From NCBI GenBank assembly GCA_964389025.1, contig CAYMCQ010000071.1:1-22434 (forward strand): a DNA stretch of 22,434 nt, read 5' to 3'. The notes under the pieces are model-generated. The model searched no databases and was not told the origin of the DNA. It saw only the letters and a program-made list of their open reading frames with translations. Position numbers and translations under genes: made by a program. Source of the stretch: CAYMCQ01 sp964389025 (GTDB taxonomy: Bacteria; Verrucomicrobiota; Verrucomicrobiia; Limisphaerales; CAYMCQ01). Of the stretch, positions 15,321 through 21,696 are shown piece by piece. Position 1 is the stretch's first letter, and every line of letters starts with the position of its first letter.

Positions 15321-16334
15321 TTACTGCAACGCTCCCGTGCAACTGCTTCCGCAACCGGCGGTGCAGGCGAAACAATGAATGCCAGTGGCGATGGTTCGAT
15401 TTTCCAAATCAGCGGGCGTCATGTCCCAAAGAAAAAGCGGCCCCTCTCCTTTCATCCTCTCCCCACCCTGCTTCGCCAAAGCGCTTCGCGGCGGCGAGTC
15501 AGATGGGGAGAGGAAAGAGGAGAGGGGCATCTCAAGCATCTGGTTGAAATCGCAATCGTAAATCTCGCCGCGCCAGCCGACGCTCAACGTCGAGCGGCAC
15601 ATCAAACCTTCCACCGTCGCGGGATTGAAACTGTTCGCCAGCAGTTCCAGATACTCGTCCCACTTGCCTTGCTGCCGCAAATCTTCCGCGAAACGCGCGA
15701 TGGGCTGGTTCGTCAAAACGTAAAGCTGGTTGAAAACAATTCCGAAGTCGCGGAGCAAAGCTTCTTTGTAGTCGGCTTCCAACCCGGCTTGCGGGCCGGG
15801 AAGTTTCGGGCCGACCGGATTGTAAACAAGATGGAGCGGAAGTTTTGTCCCGTAGCCAACCGCGTTTAACTTCTTCAAAGCCAAAATGCTTTTCTCAAAC
15901 ACGCCGTTGCCGCGCTGCTTTACAACATTTTCCGCCGTGTAACACGGCAGCGACGCGATGACTTCAACTTCGTGTTCCGCCAAATATTCCGGCAGCCAGC
16001 CGAAATTTTTTTCTTCGATGATGGTCAGATTGTTCCGGTCAATGACGTGACAGCCCGCGTCGCGCGACACCTCGACGAAGTATTTGAAAAACTCGCTCAA
16101 CTCCGGCGCGCCACCGGTGATGTCAACGATTGGCGGGCGATGCCGTGAAATCCAGTCGCCGATTCGATGCGCCGTTTCGCGCTCAATCATCTCCGTCCGC
16201 CACGGCGCTGCGTCCACATGACAGTGGCGGCAGGCTTGATTGCACTTGCGCCCGACATTGACCTGAAGAGTTTGCAGCCCAGCGCGGCGCAGCGGCAGGC
16301 CGTGTTCAGAAAGTTTTTGCTCGAAACGGTTCAT
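15321..16334 (-). CDS. arsS: Arsenosugar biosynthesis radical SAM protein ArsS
   Basis: A 337-aa radical SAM enzyme of the ArsS (rSAM/selenodomain, TIGR04167) type. It holds a 4Fe-4S cluster through C31, C35 and C38 (CNQACRHC), followed by a SAM-binding ITGGAPEL. ArsS enzymes join a SAM-derived 5'-deoxyadenosyl group to dimethylarsenite, the committed step to arsenosugars. The C-terminal HCFACTAGCGSSCTGAL is diagnostic. Some homologues carry selenocysteine at the residue occupied here by C328, whose codon is TGC. Residues about 269-298 (SPSDSPPRSALAKQGGERMK and flanks) are encoded by an in-frame palindromic repeat at 15441-15527 and interrupt the region between CDFNQML and LWDMTPADL. It starts 3 nt after the desaturase stop. 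Confidence 0.92.
   Translation of the reverse strand: MNRFEQKLSEHGLPLRRAGLQTLQVNVGRKCNQACRHCHVDAAPWRTEMIERETAHRIGDWISRHRPPIVDITGGAPELSEFFKYFVEVSRDAGCHVIDRNNLTIIEEKNFGWLPEYLAEHEVEVIASLPCYTAENVVKQRGNGVFEKSILALKKLNAVGYGTKLPLHLVYNPVGPKLPGPQAGLEADYKEALLRDFGIVFNQLYVLTNQPIARFAEDLRQQGKWDEYLELLANSFNPATVEGLMCRSTLSVGWRGEIYDCDFNQMLEMPLSSFLSPSDSPPRSALAKQGGERMKGEGPLFLWDMTPADLENRTIATGIHCFACTAGCGSSCTGALQ
15441..15527. repeat. Palindromic repeat inserted in frame within arsS
   Basis: Two CT/GA-rich arms, CCCCTCTCCTTTC...CTCTCCCCA (15441-15465) and TGGGGAGAGGAAAGAGG... (15504-15527), can pair imperfectly. The loop contains a type-2 motif CTTCGCCAAAGCGCTTCG (15471-15488). The 87 bp is a multiple of three and has no in-frame stop, so ArsS stays open. 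It resembles the palindromes at 8228-8389 and 17235-17765 in its CCCTCTCC/GGAGAGGG composition, but is not an exact copy. Confidence 0.6.
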
Positions 16335-16337
16335 GCT

Positions 16338-17201
16338 TTATTCCGCCAGATGGCTTCGCTTCGGTTCCAAACCCGCAGCGTCGCGCTCCGGCGTCCTGCC
16401 GCCTGGTTTACGCCAGTAATCGCGCTGTTTGGTGAAGGGCATCACGAATGTGCGCCACAATTTGTTGTCATCCGGCGAGGAATAGCCGGCAATGCCGATT
16501 TCGATTTTGGATTGAGGAATGTTCAGCCCGAGACTTTTGTGCAGCCTGTCCCACCAAGGAAAAACCACACCGAAGTTGGAATTGGTTTCGCGCCGAACTT
16601 GCGAGTGATGAATGCCGTGCATCCGGGGCGTGACGAGGATTTTGTTCAGCCAGCGCTCGACGCGGATGGGCAGGCGCAGATTGCTGTGTTGAAAAAGTGT
16701 GTTGGCCTGAAAAACAATTTCGTAGGTCACAAACGTCGAGAACGACATTCCAATCAAAGCGACCTGCACGACGCGAAAAACCGTGGAGAACAAAACTTCG
16801 CCGAAATGAAAACGAAATCCGGTGGACACGTCGAGGTCAGGATCAAAGTGATGGACGTTGTGAAAGCGCCAGAGCAGCGGGATTTTGTGGTTTAGCAAGT
16901 GCCAGTAGTAAAAACTCAGATCGAGCAGGAGAAAACCGATGATGAATTGCGCCCAGCCGGGCAAAGGGACGAGATGAAGCAGGCCGAAGGGCTGTTCCGA
17001 AGTCCAGTTCAGCGCGCGCAAAGCCGACGGGCGGACCACGGTCGCCGCGACGAGAAATGTCAGCAATGAGATGGCGCCGTTGACGACGAGCCGCGCCAGC
17101 AATCCTGCTCGTGATTCGCGGAGCGGAAACAGTTTCTCCACCACAAAAAACAGGATGAAAATTCCGAAGATCGCGAGCGGTGTGTATAGCGAGGGTTTCA
17201 T
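16338..17201 (-). CDS. Sterol desaturase/fatty acid hydroxylase family protein
   Basis: A 287-aa membrane di-iron enzyme candidate. Four or five hydrophobic segments are seen (about 6-22, 38-56, 82-100, 140-165). The family histidine clusters are complete: HLLNH (101-105), HNVHH (114-118), H132 in FHFGE, QHSN (H172) and HGIHH (195-199). Such enzymes hydroxylate or desaturate lipids with O2. It starts with an ATGA overlap at the DUF559 stop and ends 3 nt before arsS, so it probably shares a transcript with arsS. Whether it modifies a lipid linked to arsenosugars or acts independently is unknown. The last about 23 residues (GGRTPERDAAGLEPKRSHLA) are low in family similarity. Confidence 0.88.
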   Translation of the reverse strand: MKPSLYTPLAIFGIFILFFVVEKLFPLRESRAGLLARLVVNGAISLLTFLVAATVVRPSALRALNWTSEQPFGLLHLVPLPGWAQFIIGFLLLDLSFYYWHLLNHKIPLLWRFHNVHHFDPDLDVSTGFRFHFGEVLFSTVFRVVQVALIGMSFSTFVTYEIVFQANTLFQHSNLRLPIRVERWLNKILVTPRMHGIHHSQVRRETNSNFGVVFPWWDRLHKSLGLNIPQSKIEIGIAGYSSPDDNKLWRTFVMPFTKQRDYWRKPGGRTPERDAAGLEPKRSHLAE

Positions 17202-17710
17202 CGTTGCTGATGTCGCGGCGCCGCGCGGCGTTCTTCTCCCTCTCCTCCATCGGATGGAGGAGAGGGTTGGGGAGAGGAGGCAGTTTTTCCAACTAGTCTG
17301 ACCAATTGTTCAGGCTTGGGCGGAACAAACCGGTGATTGTGGACTTTGCGCATTTCCGCGACCCGACCGGTTCGCTGATGGAGTGCGCTCCAGATTTCCA
17401 GCAACACGCCGTCACGATTCGTCCGCCATTGACGATTCCAGAATCGCAATTCCTTGACGCCATTCGCTGCGAGAAACTTTTTTCGTTCGTCATCGCATCG
17501 GCGCTGCACAGGCAGGCCGTGTTGAAAGCCATCCAGCTCGATCGACAGCTTTGCGATGGGACAATAAAAATCCAGAAAGTAAATTCCAGCCGGATGCTGG
17601 CGAGGAAATTTGAATCCGGCGAAACGGCCTGCCCGCAATGCGCGCCACAACTGCTTTTCCTCATCGGTCTGGATTCGACGAAGGCGACGAGCATTGACGG
17701 TGCGGTTCAT
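17198..17710 (-). CDS. DUF559 endonuclease-like protein inside an inverted repeat
   Basis: A 170-aa protein whose first about 112 residues form a DUF559 domain (Vsr/PD-(D/E)XK-like nuclease fold): TDEEKQLWRALRAGRFAGFK (15-34), an IYFLDFYC strand with D47, IELDGFQH (57-64, E58 and D60), then LRFWNRQW (88-95). The spacing LDFYC...ELDG matches the family's putative active site. The gene starts at ATG 17710, preceded at 8 nt by a perfect AGGAGG (17719-17724 complement) that belongs to the flanking inverted repeat. Its last about 30 residues (SSPQPSPPSDGGEGEE onward) are encoded by the second repeat copy. The stop overlaps the desaturase start (ATGA). A DNA-cutting or DNA-mobilising role is inferred from family and flanking repeats. 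It is out of place in an arsenosugar operon, so a recent insertion is likely. Confidence 0.88.
   Translation of the reverse strand: MNRTVNARRLRRIQTDEEKQLWRALRAGRFAGFKFPRQHPAGIYFLDFYCPIAKLSIELDGFQHGLPVQRRCDDERKKFLAANGVKELRFWNRQWRTNRDGVLLEIWSALHQRTGRVAEMRKVHNHRFVPPKPEQLVRLVGKTASSPQPSPPSDGGEGEERRAAPRHQQR
17235..17280. repeat. Inverted repeat, downstream copy, of the DUF559 element
   Basis: A 46-bp sequence whose reverse complement matches 17719-17764 at 45 of 46 positions. It contains the perfect palindrome with arms CCCTCTCCTCCATC and GATGGAGGAGAGGG around one base. It lies inside the 3' end of the DUF559 coding region and is translated as SPQPSPPSDGGEGEE. The same palindrome family occurs at 8228-8389. 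Confidence 0.8.
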
Positions 17711-17718
17711 TACGCAGA

Positions 17719-17765
17719 CCTCCTCTCCCCAGCCCTCTCCTCCATCCGATGGAGGAGAGGGAGAA
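17719..17765. repeat. Inverted repeat, upstream copy, carrying the DUF559 ribosome binding site
   Basis: The partner of 17235-17280. The perfect palindrome spans 17733-17761 (14-nt arms, one central base at 17747). On the minus strand its outer end supplies AGGAGG, 8 nt before the DUF559 ATG. The remaining about 50 bp up to the arsM stop at 17814 shows no feature. Confidence 0.8.
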
Positions 17766-17813
17766 AACATCGGCGGGCGTTGTGGAAATTGCCTGTCATC
17801 GTTCAGCGACGCG

Positions 17814-18989
17814 CTAACAACACGCGCCATTTCCTCCGTCACAGCATTGGCTCGCTTCGGTCGTCGCGTTGTAATTTTGCCCTTTGGTTTCTTTCGGATG
17901 ACGCAAAGCAGTCCGCGAACAATCGAATGGCTTGGCTTCTTCAATCGGAATTTCTTTGAGCGGCTCAATGAACGCGAAGAAATGTTTGTAGGGTTCCTTG
18001 CGGTAGAGCTGAAAAGTTTTGTCGCAAACGGCGTAACGCCTGCCGCGCTCCATGCGATGATTGTCATCGTCCAAAACTTCCTTGAACGGGCCGAGATAAA
18101 TCACGGCCTGGTTGCGCTCAAAACACGCGCCTTGTTTGCCCTTGAATGCCTGCACCGTGACTGAACGAAACTCGATTCCTTCGACCGTCTGCCACGGCTT
18201 GTCGTCGCGGTTCAAAATCTGTATGCCGTAAAATCCCGCGGCGGCGAAGGCTTTCAGAAATCCGTCCTCGGTCAACGCGCCGGAAATGCAGCCGCTCCAC
18301 AGTTTCGGGTCGTTCTGCATCTGCTCCGGCACTTCCTCGTCGGAAACGATGTCGGAAATCACCGCGCGGCCGCCTTTTCTCAGCACGCGGAAAATTTCGG
18401 CGAAGAGTTGCCGCTTGGATTTTGATTCGACCAGATTCAAAACGCAGTTGGAAACGACAACGTCAATCGAGTCCGACGCGACGAGCGGATGCGTGATTCG
18501 CAATTCTTCGGCAAGTTCATCGGCGGCTAGAAAAGATGCGGCGTCGGTGATGGGACTTTTCTTCAACTCGCCATCGAGCTTTTCCAAATCGAGCGCCAAA
18601 TCCTGGATGCGGCCTTTGCGAAACTCCACATTCGCGTAGCCGAGCCGCCCGGCGACGATGGGCGCGTTGCGCCGCGCCACGTCAAGCATCTCGTCCAGCA
18701 TGTCTACGCCGATGACTTTTCCGCCCGCGCCAACAACTTGCGCCGCGATGAAACAAATTTTCCCCGCGCCGCTTCCGAGGTCGAGCACAGTTTCACCGGG
18801 CTTCAGAAATTTCGCCGGATTGCCGCAGCCATAATCTTTCTCGATGACTTCCGGCGGGATGATTTTGAGAAACTCCGGTTCGTATTCGGTCGGGCAGCAG
18901 AGCGCAGCCTCGGGTTTTTCTGCCGCAGCGGCGTAGCGATGCTTGACCGCCGATTCTGCGCGAAGCGCAACAGGTTGCATTTTATTCAT
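17814..18989 (-). CDS. arsM: Arsenite methyltransferase ArsM, arsenosugar type
   Basis: A 391-aa SAM-dependent methyltransferase. SAM motif I is VLDLGSGAG (68-76), with VIGVDMLDEM (92-101) as motif II. Cysteines expected to bind As(III) are present: C55 in GCGNP, C182 in SNCVLNL and C234 in WSGCISGAL, matching the pattern of known ArsM proteins. C31-C32 (CCPTEYE) precede them. An about 110-residue C-terminal part (from about 275) carries C289, C322 and C357 and ends in a Cys-rich tail QCCDGGNGACC, a plausible metalloid-binding tail. ArsM supplies dimethylarsenic that ArsS uses, and arsS lies downstream in the same orientation. A second ATG 9 nt later (18980) is also possible. Regulation is probably from the 158-nt upstream gap, which contains two dyads. 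Confidence 0.9.
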   Translation of the reverse strand: MNKMQPVALRAESAVKHRYAAAAEKPEAALCCPTEYEPEFLKIIPPEVIEKDYGCGNPAKFLKPGETVLDLGSGAGKICFIAAQVVGAGGKVIGVDMLDEMLDVARRNAPIVAGRLGYANVEFRKGRIQDLALDLEKLDGELKKSPITDAASFLAADELAEELRITHPLVASDSIDVVVSNCVLNLVESKSKRQLFAEIFRVLRKGGRAVISDIVSDEEVPEQMQNDPKLWSGCISGALTEDGFLKAFAAAGFYGIQILNRDDKPWQTVEGIEFRSVTVQAFKGKQGACFERNQAVIYLGPFKEVLDDDNHRMERGRRYAVCDKTFQLYRKEPYKHFFAFIEPLKEIPIEEAKPFDCSRTALRHPKETKGQNYNATTEASQCCDGGNGACC

Positions 18990-19027
18990 GGTGAATCACT
19001 TGTTGAGTGACTTGAGAATGAACCACC

Positions 19028-19042
19028 TGAGAATTTTTCTCA
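19028..19042. promoter_or_regulatory. Dyad upstream of arsM
   Basis: TGAGAA (19028-19033) and TTCTCA (19037-19042) form a perfect 6-bp dyad around TTT, 38 nt upstream of the arsM start codon. A repressor operator is possible; no ArsR-type regulator is encoded in the window. Confidence 0.3.
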
Positions 19043-19083
19043 ACTGTTGCTTATTCACCGGTCGGGCAAAAGTCGAAGCGCCT

Positions 19084-19097
19084 GTTCAAGCGTGAAC
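19084..19097. promoter_or_regulatory. Second dyad upstream of arsM
   Basis: GTTCA and TGAAC (19084-19097) with a 4-nt spacer, between arsM and the VWA gene. It is a candidate operator in the arsM promoter region. The arms are short enough to occur by chance. Confidence 0.25.
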
Positions 19098-19147
19098 AAA
19101 TCAAATGGGAGCGAATATCCTGATGAGAAAAGGCTGGGGGTGGCATT

Positions 19148-21526
19148 TTATTGCCCAGAGCGCCTCGAAATCGTCTTCGCCTGCTTCACCAATTGGATGA
19201 ACTCGGAGCGGTAGCCCGATTCATCGCGGCCTTTGCCTTCTTCGGCAAGTTCAAGAATTCCGTCGAGCGACGCGTTGCCTTTGAATTCAGATTCGCGCAA
19301 GACCATCCCGAACGATGCGACGGCTGCGGCAAATTTGAAATCTGCGGAAGCCTTGCTGTAACTTTTGCCGCCGTCGGTCACGGGAAATTCCAGCAGTTTG
19401 CTCGTATTCCCGTCGGGTTGTTTGTAACGCAGCTTGAGCGTCAGCAATTCCTTGCTGCCGGTCTTGACGTAACGTTCCGGCCTCGATTCTGGCTGCGGCT
19501 GCTGATATTTCAGATCACCCACCGCGCCGCGAATCTCCGCGCCCGGCGGCGTAATCTCATAAAGCGCCGTGACCGTGTGGCCCGCGCCGATTTCGCCCGC
19601 GTCCTTTTTATCGTTGTTGAAGTCCTCCTTGCGCAACATCCGTTTCTCATAACCGATCAACCGATACGCGCCGACTTGCGACGGATTGAATTCAATCTGG
19701 ATCTTCACGTCTTTCGCAATCGTCACCAGCGTGCCGCTCATCTGGTCAATCAATACCTTCTGTGCTTCTTCCAGCGTATCAAGGTAGTGATAATTTCCGT
19801 TGCCCTTGTCCGCGAGTTTCTGCATCAGCGCATCCTTGTAATTGTCCGTGCCCACGCCGAGCGTCGTCAGAAAAACTCCGCTCTTGGCTTTGTTCTGGAT
19901 CAACTTCACCAGTTCGCCCTCGTCGGTCATGCCGACGTTGAAATCGCCGTCCGTGCAAAGCAACACGCGATTGACTCCGCCTTCGATGAAATTTTCCGAC
20001 GCAACCTGATACGCCGCCTGGATTCCCGCCGCGCCCGCAGTCGAACCGCCCGCGCCGAGCGAATCAATCGCTTCAAGGATTTTTTCCTTCTGCGTGCAAG
20101 GCGTTGAGTTGAGCCTGACTCCGGCCTGGCTCGCATAGACCACGATGGCCACGCGGTCGCTCGGCGTCATTTTTTTCACCAACTGCCGCAACGCCTGTTT
20201 GATGAGCGGCAACCGTTCCTCCGGTGCCATTGAGCCGGAAACATCCATGAGAAAAACAAAGTTGCTTGGCGGACGTTTGTCGCGCGCGATCTCGCGGCCC
20301 TTGAGTCCGATGCGAACCAGCCGATGCTCCGAGTTCCACGGACAGCCCGCAATCTCGACGTTCGCCGAAAACGGGTCGTCGCCGCGCGGCTGCGGATAAT
20401 TGTAAGTGAAGTAATTGATCATCTCCTCAATGCGCACGGCATCCGTCGGCGGCAACCGTCCTGAATTCAAAAAGCGCCGAACGTTCGCATACGACGCGGT
20501 GTCCACATCAATGGAAAAAGTCGAAAGCGGATTTTTCAGGACGGTGAGGAAGGAGTTTTCAATGAGATGCGGGTAGGTGGCGGTGTTGAAACCATCCTGC
20601 TTGCGATGAAGTTTCCCGTCCCATGCCCAACCGGAATCATTCGGGATGGTTGTTTCTGCTGCTAAAGAATCGCCACTTACCTCAGATGAGCCGGCATAAA
20701 GTTGAGCCTTCAATCCCCCGTCCTCGCTTCCGCGAGTCACTACTCCGCGAGCCGATCTAAACGAGCCGGCAATCTCACCCTTCGCTGCTTGAATCCGCGC
20801 CGTCACCGGAGCAGGTGGTGAAACGTTAACATAGCCAACAATATTTGGTGAATAGACGTTGGGGCTTGGAGTGGCAATAACAGGAAGTCCCGTCGCCGGA
20901 TCTATCGCCCCTTGCTGTAGTCCAGTCGGCGTTGTCTGTGCTGATCGCGCTATTGGCGCAAGCGGCGCAGGTGTTCGATTGACTGCAACCAAAGATTCTT
21001 CGTTTGCCGAAGTTGAACTATTTTGGAAATTTACTTGCCCGCTGCCACCGCCACCGCCGCCACCACTATTTGCAGATTTATCACGCACCAATCTGTCTGG
21101 TGCTGGTTGCCCATATTCATGAATCCGCTGCTCGTTTGACTTTGCCAGTCGCGATGACTTGGACTTGGCCTTCGACAAAGCTGGTAAAAACATTCCTGCA
21201 AGGACGGCTACGAGCGCAACGACTGCCAACACACCAACAAAGCCTGGGCGGATTCGAAAAACTTTCCACCAAGAAACTGTTTCGATTTTCTCCGCGCGCG
21301 GTTTCAGTTTCGCTTCGATTGGGCGTTGTTGCGCAAAATCCAGTTCCGGCAATTCCTCCGTCGCCAGTTCGTCCGTCAACAACGTCGCCGTCTGCCGGAT
21401 TTCTTCCACCGCACGACGGCATTCCGGCGAATCGTTGAGTTCCGCTTCGATGGATTTGCGTTCGGCTTCGTCCAGTTCGCCCAGCGCGTAGGCGGTCAAT
21501 CTCGGATCATCGGGTATAAGTTTCAT
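19148..21526 (-). CDS. Membrane VWA/DUF3520 protein with anti-sigma-like N-terminus
   Basis: A 792-aa protein. Residues 1-60 (DDPRLTAYALGELDEAER, then NDSPECRRAVEEI) resemble the N-terminal domain of anti-sigma factors but without a zinc-binding His-Cys-Cys set. One membrane helix follows (about 95-115). A flexible Gly/Pro/Ser-rich linker (about 150-300, with a run of seven Gly) leads to a VWA N-terminal domain (about 315-380), a VWA domain (about 420-600) with an intact MIDAS DVSGS (428-432), and a DUF3520 C-terminal domain (about 600-790). The architecture is similar to YfbK-type proteins. It lies 170 nt downstream of an ECF sigma gene, so I infer it regulates that sigma factor from the membrane while sensing through the VWA part. 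The ligand is unknown. Confidence 0.88.
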   Translation of the reverse strand: MKLIPDDPRLTAYALGELDEAERKSIEAELNDSPECRRAVEEIRQTATLLTDELATEELPELDFAQQRPIEAKLKPRAEKIETVSWWKVFRIRPGFVGVLAVVALVAVLAGMFLPALSKAKSKSSRLAKSNEQRIHEYGQPAPDRLVRDKSANSGGGGGGGSGQVNFQNSSTSANEESLVAVNRTPAPLAPIARSAQTTPTGLQQGAIDPATGLPVIATPSPNVYSPNIVGYVNVSPPAPVTARIQAAKGEIAGSFRSARGVVTRGSEDGGLKAQLYAGSSEVSGDSLAAETTIPNDSGWAWDGKLHRKQDGFNTATYPHLIENSFLTVLKNPLSTFSIDVDTASYANVRRFLNSGRLPPTDAVRIEEMINYFTYNYPQPRGDDPFSANVEIAGCPWNSEHRLVRIGLKGREIARDKRPPSNFVFLMDVSGSMAPEERLPLIKQALRQLVKKMTPSDRVAIVVYASQAGVRLNSTPCTQKEKILEAIDSLGAGGSTAGAAGIQAAYQVASENFIEGGVNRVLLCTDGDFNVGMTDEGELVKLIQNKAKSGVFLTTLGVGTDNYKDALMQKLADKGNGNYHYLDTLEEAQKVLIDQMSGTLVTIAKDVKIQIEFNPSQVGAYRLIGYEKRMLRKEDFNNDKKDAGEIGAGHTVTALYEITPPGAEIRGAVGDLKYQQPQPESRPERYVKTGSKELLTLKLRYKQPDGNTSKLLEFPVTDGGKSYSKASADFKFAAAVASFGMVLRESEFKGNASLDGILELAEEGKGRDESGYRSEFIQLVKQAKTISRRSGQ

Positions 21527-21574
21527 AAGTTCTCTTGGTTAAAGTTTTTTGATTGTGTCCTTGAACGCGCCAGC

Positions 21575-21657
21575 GTCTTGGACTGCGGCAGTCCTCTGCC
21601 GCTTTGGGACAGACCACGGCACATCAAAAGCGCCAGGGGACTGGCGCACTCCAAAAC
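21575..21657. repeat. Inverted hairpin-repeat pair between sigma and VWA genes
   Basis: A 31-nt copy at 21575-21605 and an inverted copy at 21627-21657 match at about 26 positions. Each holds its own hairpin: GCGGCAG/CTGCCGC (21585-21602) and GCGCCAG/CTGGCGC (21630-21647). The two arms differ by paired changes that keep base pairing. Translated, such repeats give the DCGSPLPLW-type peptides I recall from many Verrucomicrobia genomes. Confidence 0.65.
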
Positions 21658-21696
21658 CTCGCGGGTAAAGTTTCATTGTTCGGTTGAATGCGTTCA

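Noticed and set aside
15321..16334. A selenocysteine TGA codon in arsS.
   Set aside because: The reading frame has TGC at the candidate position and no internal TGA; the stop is TAA.
8228..17765. Palindromic repeats as a possible CRISPR array.
   Set aside because: Copies are few, widely spaced, inverted relative to each other and separated by coding sequence, with no regular spacers and no cas genes.
17220..17775. Target-site duplications flanking the DUF559 element or the 162-bp element.
   Set aside because: Sequences immediately outside the inverted repeats do not match in either case; if the elements moved, it was by a route that leaves no obvious duplication, or the ends are misjudged.
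17711..18067. Long in-frame upstream extension of the DUF559 reading frame to about 18067.
   Set aside because: It overlaps the 3' end of arsM antisense-free in another frame, has no family similarity, and passes through the palindromic repeat. The ATG at 17710 has a perfect ribosome binding site.
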